Source: Marinobacter sp. F3R11
GTDB taxonomy: Bacteria; Pseudomonadota; Gammaproteobacteria; Pseudomonadales; Oleiphilaceae
Length of the DNA: 64,000 bases
Reading direction: 5' to 3'
NCBI RefSeq assembly: GCF_003318275.1
Contig: NZ_QOCH01000015.1
Location: forward strand, 407,608 to 471,607
A program made the position numbers and the translations under genes. The notes below the pieces were generated by a model. The model did not search any database. It was given only the letters and a program-made list of their open reading frames with translations, and was not told the origin of the DNA. Below, piece by piece: positions 41,856 to 50,466 of this stretch; within the stretch, counting starts at the first letter, position 1; the number at the start of each line of letters is the position of its first letter.

Positions 41856-44018
41856 TTATCTTCTTCCGCGTGAAGATAGCCCACCAAGGGTGCCTCCTGC
41901 CGTGCCATCCACAAGAGAAATAAACTCCGAAACCGGTACCGGGCGACTAAAATAGTGCCCTTGATGAAGGTCGCAGCCGAGCCCTTTGAGAACTTCGAAG
42001 TGAGCCTCTTTTTCCACGCCTTCGGCCACAACGCTAATACCAAAATTCTTGCCTAAATCGATAATGGATTTAACCATAATCATATCCATTTCATCGTCGA
42101 GCAGGTCGCGAGTAAAAGAGTGATCAACCTTAATCTCACTAATCGGTAAGTGCTTTAAATAACTTAGCGATGAATAGCCCGTTCCGAAATCGTCCAGAGA
42201 AAACGACAATCCAAAGGCCACCAATTCATTTAATTTCTCTATCATTTCATTGGTGTCACCCAGTAAAACTGTTTCTGTAATCTCCAGCTTTAACCTGGAA
42301 CGATCGATACCCGATTCAGAAACAATTTTTTTCACATTCTTCACAAAATCCCCAGACCAAACCTGCCTGGCACTGGTGTTAATGGATATACACAAATGTT
42401 GATATCGCGAATCAGACTGCCAGGCCTTCAGTTGTTTGCAAGCTTCAGCCAGCACCCAGTCACCCACTGGTAGTATCAGGTTAGACTGCTCAACAGCAGC
42501 GATGAAATCTCTTGGCCTGACCAATCCTCGCTCAGGATGAGCCCAACGTATCAGCGCCTCGGCAGACACCAGATTCCGGTCTGCATCGTACTGGGGCTGA
42601 TAGTGCAGAACAAAATCCCCCTGGACCAGTGAGAGCCGCAATTCATTCTCTAAACGCGTAGTCTTATCAATTTCTTCGTGTATGACCGGATCAAATATTG
42701 CACAATCATCACGGCCATTACTTTTAGCCTGATACAGTGCCAGGTCAGCCAACTGGAGTAATTCGGCCGCCTGATTCAAACCAGGCTCAAAAATAGTAAT
42801 ACCGATACTCGCTGTGATCGCATAGTCAATAGCGGGGCGGTTGTTATTCAGCTCGATGCTTACTTTTTCACCGACTGAAAACTGGATATCCTGGGCAATT
42901 GATTTTGCTTTAGCTGCTGCTTTGCGCGGATCAGAGGCCAGTTCATTCAAAACAATGACAAACTCATCGCCACCAAACCTGGCAACCGTATCATCCCCAC
43001 GCACCAACGAATTAAGCCGGGCCCCCAGGACCACCAGCAAATCATCACCCGCCTGGTGTCCATAGGTATCATTCAAGTTCTTGAAATTATCCAGGTCTAC
43101 AAAAAGAACTGCACCACATTTCCCGGAACGCCTGCAACGGTCAAGCGCGACACCCAACCTGTCATTCAATAATGCACGGTTTGGGAGTTTGGTCAGGGAA
43201 TCATAAAAGGCCAAGGACTCTATTTTGGATTGATTAATTTTCTGCTGGGTAACATCCTGAACTATCCCTGCCAGCAATAACGGCTTGCCTTGTTCATCAT
43301 GCTCTACAATACTTCCCCGGTCCCAAAGCCATATTACTTCGCCGTCGGGGCGCTTGAACCTGAACTCAATATCGTAAGGAATGTTTTTTTCTAACAGTGC
43401 CTCAAGAGCATCGCTAACCCGCTGTTTGTCGTCCTCAACAATACGAGACATAAAATATGAGAACGAACCTTTTGAACGATTGATACCTGTGATCTTTTCC
43501 CAGCCTTTGCTGAACAACACCACGTTGGTTTCGGTATTCCAGTCCCACATCCCTTCCCGGGAAACTGCCAGCACCAACTCCAATCGCTTGGAGTTAAACT
43601 CCGCCAGATTCTTCAACTCGGTAATATCAGTAATATCACGCGCGATAACCGCAATGTTCAGATCACCATTTCTGTTTTTAAACGGGATCTTCAGCGACTG
43701 ATAATGACGAATTTCGCCAGTATTATTATCAGTAGAGTCTTCATAAACCGTCTCAGGCTCGAAGCGACTCATAATGCTCTGAACATTTTCCTTAAAAAAC
43801 CTGCCCTGCTCCTTATTCCCAGTGAAATAGGAGTCTTCTTTACCAATCATTTCTTCGGGTGTGGTGCCATATAGTCTGGCAACGTAACTGTTGGCAAAAA
43901 CAAAATTGCCATCCCAGTCTTTGGCCAGGATGGGCTCTGGTATTGCATTAACAATGTCAGACAACAACCTGTTTTTTTCTCGTTCCGCATCCAGTTGAGA
44001 CTGGGGTGAATCGCCCAT
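41856..44018 (-). CDS. Cytoplasmic PAS-PAS-GGDEF-EAL cyclic-di-GMP enzyme
   Basis: 720 residues with no membrane helix. Two PAS domains (about 15-135 and 140-270, with PAC-type ends), GGDEF with RGDD and intact GGDEF near residue 344, and EAL near 488 (EALIRW, NTSARQ, EITETV, DDFGTGYSSLSYL, KVDHSF). The inhibition site RxxD sits five residues before GGDEF. Both activities look possible. It lies 31 bases upstream of the peptidase gene on the same strand. ATG 44018 is the start used; codons before it are low-complexity. Confidence 0.88.
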   Translation of the reverse strand: MGDSPQSQLDAEREKNRLLSDIVNAIPEPILAKDWDGNFVFANSYVARLYGTTPEEMIGKEDSYFTGNKEQGRFFKENVQSIMSRFEPETVYEDSTDNNTGEIRHYQSLKIPFKNRNGDLNIAVIARDITDITELKNLAEFNSKRLELVLAVSREGMWDWNTETNVVLFSKGWEKITGINRSKGSFSYFMSRIVEDDKQRVSDALEALLEKNIPYDIEFRFKRPDGEVIWLWDRGSIVEHDEQGKPLLLAGIVQDVTQQKINQSKIESLAFYDSLTKLPNRALLNDRLGVALDRCRRSGKCGAVLFVDLDNFKNLNDTYGHQAGDDLLVVLGARLNSLVRGDDTVARFGGDEFVIVLNELASDPRKAAAKAKSIAQDIQFSVGEKVSIELNNNRPAIDYAITASIGITIFEPGLNQAAELLQLADLALYQAKSNGRDDCAIFDPVIHEEIDKTTRLENELRLSLVQGDFVLHYQPQYDADRNLVSAEALIRWAHPERGLVRPRDFIAAVEQSNLILPVGDWVLAEACKQLKAWQSDSRYQHLCISINTSARQVWSGDFVKNVKKIVSESGIDRSRLKLEITETVLLGDTNEMIEKLNELVAFGLSFSLDDFGTGYSSLSYLKHLPISEIKVDHSFTRDLLDDEMDMIMVKSIIDLGKNFGISVVAEGVEKEAHFEVLKGLGCDLHQGHYFSRPVPVSEFISLVDGTAGGTLGGLSSRGRR

Positions 44019-44433
44019 GAAATGACTGCCTTTTTTAGAATTCGGAAACTTTCGTAGTGATCTCTGGAGGTCAGAAAAACCAGGTTCTGACGCAAATGTG
44101 CACACAAATACTACAAAAAACACTGCTTCTACACCAGAAGAACCTAAACCCTGGTGGAGGCAATTACCCTGCCATGATTGCCGAACAGTCTGCCAAAGAA
44201 ATCGCACAAAAAACCGACGAAGCTGCTGAACACCAAGGACAACTGCATGCCGGATATGAAAGGTACAGCTACAACTGCGGAGTTGGCCGATGCTATAGTG
44301 AGATCATTGTGGCTGGCTCTATGCTGCGGCCATGGCCTGTCACATCCGATCGACAGTACTGCGTGGTGGTTTGAGCGATGACGATATCTAACCATAAAAT
44401 TACCGACCTGCGATGGTTAAGCGGAGACCTCAT
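44019..44433. other. Gap between GGDEF/EAL gene and allA
   Basis: 415 bases divergent between the two genes. Short overlapping frames exist on both strands but show no recognisable family, no ribosome sites and poor codon use, so none is called. Promoters of both genes are expected here. Confidence 0.4.
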
Positions 44434-44934
44434 ATGAGTGAGCAGTTATTGCAATTGACGGCCGAACCGCTGACCCCCGAAGCTTTCGCTGACTTTGGCG
44501 AGGTGATCGATCACCGCTGTGCGGAATATTTCATGATCAATAGCGGGCGCACCCGGCGCTACCATGATCTGGCAAAAGTCGAGACATTAGGTGAAGACGC
44601 GAGAACGCTGATCAGTATCTTCGTCAGCCAGCCAGTACAAATACCTTTGGAGCTGAGCTTTCTTGAACGCCACCCGCTGGGCAGTCAGGCTTTTGTGCCG
44701 CTGAACGGTGAGCGCTTTGTCGTTGTAGTAGCTCCCCCTGGAGACGTGATAAACCCAGACCAGGTGCGGGCTTTCGTTACCGACGGCCAACAGGGCGTCA
44801 ACTACCACGCCGGCACATGGCATGCCATTCAGTCTGTACTGGAGCGCGAAGGCACCTTTCTGGTAGTGGATCGCGGAGGCAAAGGAAACAACTGCGACGA
44901 GCACCCGCTGGCACTAAGGGTAATGCTCGGGTAA
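44434..44934 (+). CDS. allA: Ureidoglycolate lyase
   Basis: 166 residues of the AllA family: LTPEAFADFGEVID at the start, HPLGSQAFVPL, and GVNYHAGTWHAIQSVL carrying catalytic histidines of the bicupin-like fold. It splits ureidoglycolate into glyoxylate and urea, the last step of allantoate use. ATG 44434 has GGAG seven bases ahead. No other allantoin genes are near; the urea could feed the urease operon at the right end of the window. Confidence 0.9.
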   Translation: MSEQLLQLTAEPLTPEAFADFGEVIDHRCAEYFMINSGRTRRYHDLAKVETLGEDARTLISIFVSQPVQIPLELSFLERHPLGSQAFVPLNGERFVVVVAPPGDVINPDQVRAFVTDGQQGVNYHAGTWHAIQSVLEREGTFLVVDRGGKGNNCDEHPLALRVMLG

Positions 44935-44951
44935 CCGGCACAATTTTCTGA

Positions 44952-45755
44952 TCAAAAGGTCCATTTCCTGGCAATAGCATCCAGAGAACCATCCGCCACC
45001 AATGATTGGTAGGCCACCAGCAATCGTTTGAGCTCATCAGCATTGACCGACGCCTTGCTGACCCCGAAGAACACGGGTTCCTTGATCACAGTAAAAGGAT
45101 GGACCACCAGACCGTAGTCAGGATTGCGCCTTCTTTCGGCCTGCACATCCAGTGGCTCATCGAAATAACCAAGCAGCCTGCCAAACAAAACCTTGTCGTC
45201 ATTCTGGGGACCGGTCGACTCTTCAGCGCAGGCCCTGAACTCATTGTCGCTTCTCAGCCTTTCAGCAAACTCATCCCCGTAAATCACATTGGGCTGAATA
45301 CCAAATTTCAGACCAAGCGACTTACACTGAGCCACCAGATCATCAAGAGAATTGATCGGCAACTCAGCATTTTCCCTGGTGACAATCAGGCTCATCTGGG
45401 TATATCGCTGCGGGCCAATCCAGTGCAGATACTCAGACCGCTCATCAGAAATGTTTACATTTGCCAGAAGGTCGACCTGCCCCCGCCGGGCCATGATCAG
45501 AGCTCGCGACCAGGGGATTTCAACGATATTTGGACTGAACCCCGCGCGCTCAGCCAGAGCAACGGCCATCTCGACATCAATGCCTTCCCATTGCTGCTCT
45601 GCATTCTTGTAATAGTTGGGGTAGAAGTTGCCCACTCGAACATCAAGGCTATCCATAGCCTTCGAACTGGCAGCTATTACCATAAAAATCATCAGCATCA
45701 AGGTACGGCGTAAACGGGTATTGGTACGCGAACGAAATTGAAACAAAGAGTGCAT
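44952..45755 (-). CDS. Periplasmic amino-acid-type binding protein (SBP family 3)
   Basis: About 267 residues with a signal peptide (LMLMIFMVIAASSKA) and a family-3 solute-binding fold: VRVGNFYPNYY, GIDVEMAVALAERAGF, PWSRALIMARRGQVDLLANV and ISDERSEYL. No ABC partners are adjacent, so it could be an orphan sensor or feed a distant transporter. The start (ATG 45755) has poor spacing to its AAGG; an internal ATG near the hydrophobic core is possible. Confidence 0.75.
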   Translation of the reverse strand: MHSLFQFRSRTNTRLRRTLMLMIFMVIAASSKAMDSLDVRVGNFYPNYYKNAEQQWEGIDVEMAVALAERAGFSPNIVEIPWSRALIMARRGQVDLLANVNISDERSEYLHWIGPQRYTQMSLIVTRENAELPINSLDDLVAQCKSLGLKFGIQPNVIYGDEFAERLRSDNEFRACAEESTGPQNDDKVLFGRLLGYFDEPLDVQAERRRNPDYGLVVHPFTVIKEPVFFGVSKASVNADELKRLLVAYQSLVADGSLDAIARKWTF

Positions 45756-45895
45756 CCTTTCGAAATTACCTGATTTAAAAATAGCAGGTTTTCGCGCTAA
45801 GGTGATGATAAAACCTATACTGAACGGGTTTTGATTGCCAACCAATGCATGTAGTCCGAGGCACCCCTGAACTGATCAAACCCCTTCGATGGCTC

Positions 45896-46120
45896 ATGAG
45901 AACCACAGTATTTCTGTTGGTTTTGCTGGCAGGCCCCGCAATGATTGCGGCCTGCAGTAGCTCCTCTGGCCAGAGCTGGCGCGGCAATTTTGCGGTCCAC
46001 ACCTGGATTGCAACCAAGGAGCGCGAGACATCCACCTATGAGGTTCACGAAGTTACTGGCTGGGGTTATGAGAAGGTGCGATCCCGCCCCGCTTACTCAT
46101 TTACCCATATTGGGCATTAA
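45896..46120 (+). pseudogene. Truncated DUF3750 gene
   Basis: The product has a signal segment ending MIAACSSSS, then WRGNFAVHTWIATKE and YEVHEVTGWG, the opening of DUF3750 proteins as I know them, which normally continue for about 100 more residues. Here it stops after the RSRPA region at about 46,092, and the last residues (YSFTHIGH) are encoded by the left inverted repeat of the HEPN-MNT unit. The rest of the gene is not found further right, so insertion or deletion at this point is likely. ATG 45845 is an alternative start. Confidence 0.65.
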
Positions 46121-46138
46121 CTTACCCAATATGGGTAA
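46101..46138. repeat. Perfect inverted repeat flanking HEPN gene
   Basis: Arms TTACCCATATTGGG and CCCAATATGGGTAA, each 14 bases, with a 10-base spacer, beginning at the break in the DUF3750 gene and ending eight bases before the HEPN stop. The arms closely match those of the repeat at 47181-47212. It may be an insertion boundary, a terminator, or a second operator. Confidence 0.7.
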
Positions 46139-46146
46139 GTTGCATT

Positions 46147-46566
46147 TTATCCTGTGGCAAGTGCAACCATGGCTCGCCTGATTTCTTCAGTTATTTCCAT
46201 GAGACTTTTCACCAAGGCTTCGTCTACGTCGATATTGCCTTCATATTCTGCAAGGTTTCGCTTGCGATGGGCCTGATCAAGAACCCGCCATTTGGCTGGC
46301 GGCAAGTCGAGCGTATGCTGCAAGCATTGAAACACCAGGTATCGATTGTCCGACCGATAACCGCAATGTCTAAGTGCAGCCAGAGAAAGCGCGTGCGCAG
46401 CGTTATAGGACAAATCAAAGCGGCTCTCCAGACTAAGTGTTTCCAGACCCGCATCCTTTAATCGAAGGCTACCGGATTGGATAAGCCCCTGAACCTCATC
46501 GGCATCTACCGCCTCATGGTGAAGCTTGTGTATCCGGACCAGGTTATCCAGTGCTTCTTTATTCAT
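46147..46566 (-). CDS. HEPN-domain protein (putative toxin of MNT/HEPN pair)
   Basis: 139 residues, all-helical, with HRKRNLAEYEG near 108-118, a variant of the R-x4-6-H active region of HEPN ribonucleases. Its 5' end overlaps the nucleotidyltransferase gene by eight bases, the usual arrangement of HEPN-MNT modules. In such pairs HEPN cleaves RNA and MNT neutralises it, for example by adenylylation. The exact RxxxxH spacing is not classical (tyrosine replaces histidine), so activity is uncertain. Confidence 0.75.
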   Translation of the reverse strand: MNKEALDNLVRIHKLHHEAVDADEVQGLIQSGSLRLKDAGLETLSLESRFDLSYNAAHALSLAALRHCGYRSDNRYLVFQCLQHTLDLPPAKWRVLDQAHRKRNLAEYEGNIDVDEALVKSLMEITEEIRRAMVALATG

Positions 46567-47161
46567 TGATGCTTCCTTTCAACAATATGTACTGTCCATC
46601 CAGGACTTTCCTCAAAAACGGGTTATTGTTGGCCCGGCGTTTCTCAAACTCTTCCTGCTTGTAGAGAGTTGGGTTGATGGTACGGGAGAGCTTGGCCTCT
46701 GCTGGCTCCAAGGCTTCAAAGACCTCCTCCAGAGTGAGGGAGTCCGATACCAGCATCAGATCGATATCGCTGTTGGCATGATCGGTCTTCTTCGCCACCG
46801 AACCATAAATCAGGGCCAGATCGATCTTATCACTGATCGAATTGAGAGCATCTGCAACCTGCTGTTCCGGACCGAGCAGTTTGGAGACAAGAGAAGATAA
46901 CTCCGGAAAAACAGGCGAGTCCGGATTGACCCTGTATCGTTTCTGGCTCCCCTGCAATGTCACCTGCACCAGGCCACTATCCACCAGACGCGCCAGTTCC
47001 CGCTGCACCGCCCCCGAACCCGCTTCCGCCTGCTCGATGAGCTCTTTTATGGAAAAGTCCCTTTCTTCACGCGCGAAGAACAGCCGCAGTACCTTTTGGC
47101 GGGTTTGTGAAAACAGGGCATCCGCCAATCCAGTGCATTTAGATGTTTTTACTGCTGGCAT
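46559..47161 (-). CDS. Nucleotidyltransferase with N-terminal winged helix (MNT-type antitoxin)
   Basis: About 200 residues. An N-terminal ArsR-like winged helix (TRQKVLRLFFAREERDFSIKELI, GSGAVQRELARLVDSGLV) is fused to a minimal nucleotidyltransferase with the motif YGSVAKKTDHANSDIDLML (G-S...D-x-D). ATG 47161 is used; ATG 47185 and 47215 would translate through a perfect palindrome that is better read as the operator. The HTH probably autoregulates through that palindrome. Partner of the HEPN gene. Confidence 0.78.
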   Translation of the reverse strand: MPAVKTSKCTGLADALFSQTRQKVLRLFFAREERDFSIKELIEQAEAGSGAVQRELARLVDSGLVQVTLQGSQKRYRVNPDSPVFPELSSLVSKLLGPEQQVADALNSISDKIDLALIYGSVAKKTDHANSDIDLMLVSDSLTLEEVFEALEPAEAKLSRTINPTLYKQEEFEKRRANNNPFLRKVLDGQYILLKGSINE

Positions 47162-47180
47162 GCTGACGGCACTCTTAAAA

Positions 47181-47212
47181 CCCATTTTGGGTAATTCTAT
47201 ACCCAAAATGGG
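47181..47212. promoter_or_regulatory. Palindromic probable operator of the MNT-HEPN pair
   Basis: Arms CCCATTTTGGGTA and TACCCAAAATGGG, perfect over 13 bases with a six-base spacer, 20 to 51 bases upstream of the chosen MNT start. The size and symmetry suit a dimeric winged-helix protein. Each arm is itself nearly palindromic. Confidence 0.6.
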
Positions 47213-47274
47213 CATCCTGAAAGTCTGAAGCCGAATTGCTTAAACCGTCCACCTGATCAGACTGGAATCTGACT

Positions 47275-47802
47275 TTAAGGAAAGCGCTCTATCACCGTGT
47301 ACACAGAACCTTCGGCGCCTTGCCTGCTCTCAAAAAGCACGAACTCATCCACCTGAAACACCCCGAATTCCCGTCCCTCATAATCAGCCAGCAGACTCTC
47401 AACCGAACCGGGCTGACGCCGGAATCTGGACAGAGTGATATGTGGGCGGAATGCGCGACCTTCCGTTGTAAATCCAAGCCCGTCCATTTTGCTTTTAATC
47501 GCGCCATGAAGACTGGCAACGGGAACCTCCGGCCGGACTCCGGCCCAGAGAACCCGGGGAGCAGAAGGTGGACCAAAACAACCCAACCCCGTAACACTCA
47601 ACTCAAAAGGCACCGGGCGAATATGGCGGGCAGCCTCGCACACAGCCGGCAAACACTCCTCCTCAAGGTCGCCAAGGAACAGCAAGGTGAGGTGCATCTG
47701 CTCAGCACTCTGCCATCTGGCACCGGATACCTCTGCCCTGGCCTTCAACAGACGGGCTTTGATGTGAGCAGGAATCTCCAGACCAAAGAATAGTCGGCGC
47801 AT
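47275..47802 (-). CDS. thpR: RNA 2',3'-cyclic phosphodiesterase
   Basis: 175 residues of the 2H phosphoesterase family, starting MRRLFFGLEIP. The two catalytic H-x-T/S-x motifs are HLTL (in QMHLTLLFLGD, near 41) and HITL (in RPHITLSRF, near 128). It opens 2',3'-cyclic phosphates on RNA (the former 2'-5' RNA ligase). ATG 47802 matches homologues; the upstream 22 codons are rejected. Its beginning and the sequence past its end are both echoed at 53.13-53.22 kb. Confidence 0.9.
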   Translation of the reverse strand: MRRLFFGLEIPAHIKARLLKARAEVSGARWQSAEQMHLTLLFLGDLEEECLPAVCEAARHIRPVPFELSVTGLGCFGPPSAPRVLWAGVRPEVPVASLHGAIKSKMDGLGFTTEGRAFRPHITLSRFRRQPGSVESLLADYEGREFGVFQVDEFVLFESRQGAEGSVYTVIERFP

Positions 47803-47876
47803 GATTTTGAGCATCCATAAAAAGGAAACAAAGCCGTACCCGGGTCTACCATGGACAGCTGTTACCATTCAGACTA

Positions 47877-47897
47877 GAAAATAAATCTGTCCCAATT
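47877..47897 (+). repeat. Short intergenic repeat, copy 1
   Basis: Reads AAAATAAATCTGTCCCAATT, about 75 bases upstream of the thpR start. It shares the core AATARATCTGTCCC with four other copies at 53268, 54334 (inverted), 55204 and 55925. This copy lacks the GGTTTTC extension. Confidence 0.55.
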
Positions 47898-47920
47898 ATA
47901 TACCAGCCTAAGAGGCCCCT

Positions 47921-48475
47921 ATGGCAAAGCCAAAACGCATCTACCTCGCCGGGCCGGAAGTCTTCTTCCCCGCCAGCGAACACCAGCTCATCGTAGCCGA
48001 GAAAAAACGCATCCTCCGGGAATACGGGTTTGAAGGCATAGACCCACTGGATACCGAACTGGTGTTTTCAGATGACCAGGCAAAGCCCGATCGCGGGCAT
48101 AACATCTACAAGGCCAACCGTGAACTGATGGACAGCTGCGACGCCATCATCGCCAACCTGACACCCTTTCGCGGCATCAGCGCCGACCCGGGTACCGTGT
48201 ACGAGGTGGGATACATGATAGCCCAGGGCAAGCCCGCATTCGGGTTCACCCTGGATAGCCGACACTACCGGGAACGGGCAGGTGCCACCGGTCTGGACGA
48301 CATGGGCCATAGCATTGAAGACTTTGAACTGAGTGACAACCTGATGATTGAGGGCGGTATCCGTGAGTCCGGAGGTCAACTCTTTGTGGCTGAGCAGCCA
48401 GGCGAACACCCGTTTTTCTCCGCAGAACTGTTCCACCGTTGTGTTCAGGCGCTTACCTATACCCTGTCGAGATAA
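47921..48475 (+). CDS. Nucleoside 2-deoxyribosyltransferase
   Basis: 184 residues: RIYLAGPEVFFPASE at the start, CDAIIANLTPFRG near 70, DPGTVYEVGYMIAQGKPAFGF near 88 with the catalytic glutamate in YEVG. It transfers deoxyribose between bases or hydrolyses deoxynucleoside monophosphates (DNPH1-like). It sits between thpR and two lipoproteins in the accessory region; co-function with them is not evident. Confidence 0.87.
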   Translation: MAKPKRIYLAGPEVFFPASEHQLIVAEKKRILREYGFEGIDPLDTELVFSDDQAKPDRGHNIYKANRELMDSCDAIIANLTPFRGISADPGTVYEVGYMIAQGKPAFGFTLDSRHYRERAGATGLDDMGHSIEDFELSDNLMIEGGIRESGGQLFVAEQPGEHPFFSAELFHRCVQALTYTLSR

Positions 48476-48656
48476 AGCCGGGAAAATAAGTATGTCCCTG
48501 CATCCGCTAATCCAGTGTGCTCAATGTTGTTACTGCTGGAGCCAGACTGCTTCAACCGGCACTTTTTTCAATGAATGTCTCTTGTTACCTAAAAACACTG
48601 ATCTAAATTATTTTTCATGTAATACTTCGGTTTTCCCTTATTACAAATAGCCGCTA

Positions 48657-49832
48657 ATGACCGCAATCAAGCGAATTCCCTTTGTCCTGGCTCTGGCTTT
48701 AACAATTGGCGGCTGCAGCAGCAACAAGAACATTCAGTTCGAGGGGGAAGACCTCGAAAAACCTGCTTATGACGGCACTCTGGCTCGCGTCTCTATTTTC
48801 GGAATTTCTGACGGTCACGGTGCCACCGACGACGAAACTCTCGATAAGTTGCAGGCCATCGCCAAAGAAAAATTCCAGGCAAACAAAAACCTTTTCAGTG
48901 GTTCCGGCAACCAGTTATACACACTGAAAATCAACTCCTCAGTTGCAGAAAGCGGCATTGAGTGCACAAGAACCAAGCTCAGTTATACCACCGAGGGCAC
49001 TCTTACGACCAACTACATTCTTGCGACACTGGAACGCCATCCCCGCACATTATTCGATGTGGATATCGAGACAAAAGGCCATCACGAAACCTCAGTCATG
49101 TCTGATATCGAAAATATCGTCAATTGCGGAACCCAGACAGCCATTGCCACAGACGCCATATCCAGAAGCATCCGAATATTTGACCTTTTGGTTAAGCAAG
49201 CCAATGGCATGGACGTAACCCATGACCTGGAAAAAGTGAAAAGCGACGAGGATATTGAGGGCAGCGCCATCGTTATGAGGGTGTTCAGTGGAGCTCTTTA
49301 TGCCGTGGTTGTGCCCATCGGAGTAACCGTTGAAACCATCGCGGAAACCGACTGGAGCGACACCATTTCTGCGGCGGCGAAAGCCGCAAGCAACCTGCCG
49401 GCCGCAAGCTATGACCCACTGGCAATCAACAACAGCACGCCAGCCTATACCATGAGCCCGCCCTCACCCACGCCCACGCCGGCTATCCAGACTGAGCCCA
49501 CTCAACAACAAAGCCCGTCTTCCGTCAGGGCAACACAGAGCAACCCGCAAACGCAGCCCGCACCCAAAGCGACCAAACCTGCGCCGAAAACGGTGACAAC
49601 GGAAATCCAGACCAGTGGCACCACTAACATGCACTTTCCTTATGACCAGGCACTGAACCTGGCTACCACCAATGCTGACACTCTGGCCAGACAGCAGTGC
49701 CGGGAAAATCACCGGGGCAAAATAACCACGCTTAGCGACCCGAACATGGTAAGAAAAGAATGCACAGCAAACCGTAACGACGAATACCGTTGCGTGGTTC
49801 AGATCACCCACACTTGCGAATACACACAGTAA
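48657..49832 (+). CDS. Lipoprotein with Pro/Thr-rich linker, unknown family
   Basis: 391 residues. Lipobox LTIGGC gives a lipidated cysteine near 20. The folded part (about 35-245) has no family I recognise. A Pro/Thr/Gln-rich linker (about 255-320) leads to a C-terminal region with five cysteines and DTLARQQCRENHRGK. It is followed after 13 bases by another lipoprotein gene; the two form a pair closed by a terminator. Probably outer-membrane anchored. Confidence 0.7.
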   Translation: MTAIKRIPFVLALALTIGGCSSNKNIQFEGEDLEKPAYDGTLARVSIFGISDGHGATDDETLDKLQAIAKEKFQANKNLFSGSGNQLYTLKINSSVAESGIECTRTKLSYTTEGTLTTNYILATLERHPRTLFDVDIETKGHHETSVMSDIENIVNCGTQTAIATDAISRSIRIFDLLVKQANGMDVTHDLEKVKSDEDIEGSAIVMRVFSGALYAVVVPIGVTVETIAETDWSDTISAAAKAASNLPAASYDPLAINNSTPAYTMSPPSPTPTPAIQTEPTQQQSPSSVRATQSNPQTQPAPKATKPAPKTVTTEIQTSGTTNMHFPYDQALNLATTNADTLARQQCRENHRGKITTLSDPNMVRKECTANRNDEYRCVVQITHTCEYTQ

Positions 49833-49845
49833 AAGGGCTGCCTTT

Positions 49846-50388
49846 ATGAAATATCTGCTACTCGTAATTCTGACTCAGTCTTTACTCGGATGCGCGGTAG
49901 CTTTCCCGCCCAGTGACGAAGGCATCAATACACAAGCAACAACAGCCAAGCAGAGCTTCTACATTGCCAGCACCAGCGACAGCAACCCCTCTTGCCATGA
50001 CGAAACACTTATCGAAGAGCTGCAAAAACGCTTTGAATCGCTGGACTACATTGAGGCAAGCACCAAAGGCAATGCTGATCTGGCGCTGTTTCTTGAATCA
50101 GAATGTCGCGTAGAGCAAAACGGCGCGGACATGGCTTCTGCCATCCTTCCCTTTATCTCTTTTTTCATCCTGCCCATCACAACAACAACTCAATATCATG
50201 TTCGTGTAGAGGCACATGAATTCGGCACTCCTGCAAAAGAGTATTTTTTCGATGGCAGCAGCAAGGTACTGGCCCATCCCTTTTACTTTGGCAAGCTAAG
50301 GGATAAGCACAAGGAATACGTAGACCAGTCTACCCCTGCCATGAGCAGCATAATTATCAACGCCCTTGAAGAAGACCACTTCCTGTAG
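49846..50388 (+). CDS. Lipoprotein, unknown family, 180 aa
   Basis: Lipobox QSLLGC at residues 11-16, then a soluble domain with a hydrophobic stretch near 95-110 (MASAILPFISFFILPITTT). CHDETLIEELQKRFESLDYIE resembles the helices of envelope-stress lipoproteins, but no family is certain. Second gene of the lipoprotein pair; RBS AAGGGCTGCC-like just before ATG. Confidence 0.65.
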   Translation: MKYLLLVILTQSLLGCAVAFPPSDEGINTQATTAKQSFYIASTSDSNPSCHDETLIEELQKRFESLDYIEASTKGNADLALFLESECRVEQNGADMASAILPFISFFILPITTTTQYHVRVEAHEFGTPAKEYFFDGSSKVLAHPFYFGKLRDKHKEYVDQSTPAMSSIIINALEEDHFL

Positions 50389-50403
50389 ATTTACCTTTTC
50401 ATA

Positions 50404-50436
50404 GAAAAGGCTCCAAAGGGGCCTTTTCCATGTTTT
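50404..50436 (+). terminator. Rho-independent terminator of lipoprotein pair
   Basis: Stem AAAAGGCTCC / GGGGCCTTTT (10 pairs, one G-T) with an AAA loop, followed by CCATGTTTTT. It begins 16 bases after the second lipoprotein stop. Confidence 0.82.
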
Positions 50437-50466
50437 TACCGGCACAGATTTATTTTCATTGCCCTG

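Noticed and set aside
44057..44395. Short ORFs on both strands between the GGDEF/EAL gene and allA
   Set aside because: Overlapping frames, no homology or ribosome sites; at best non-coding.
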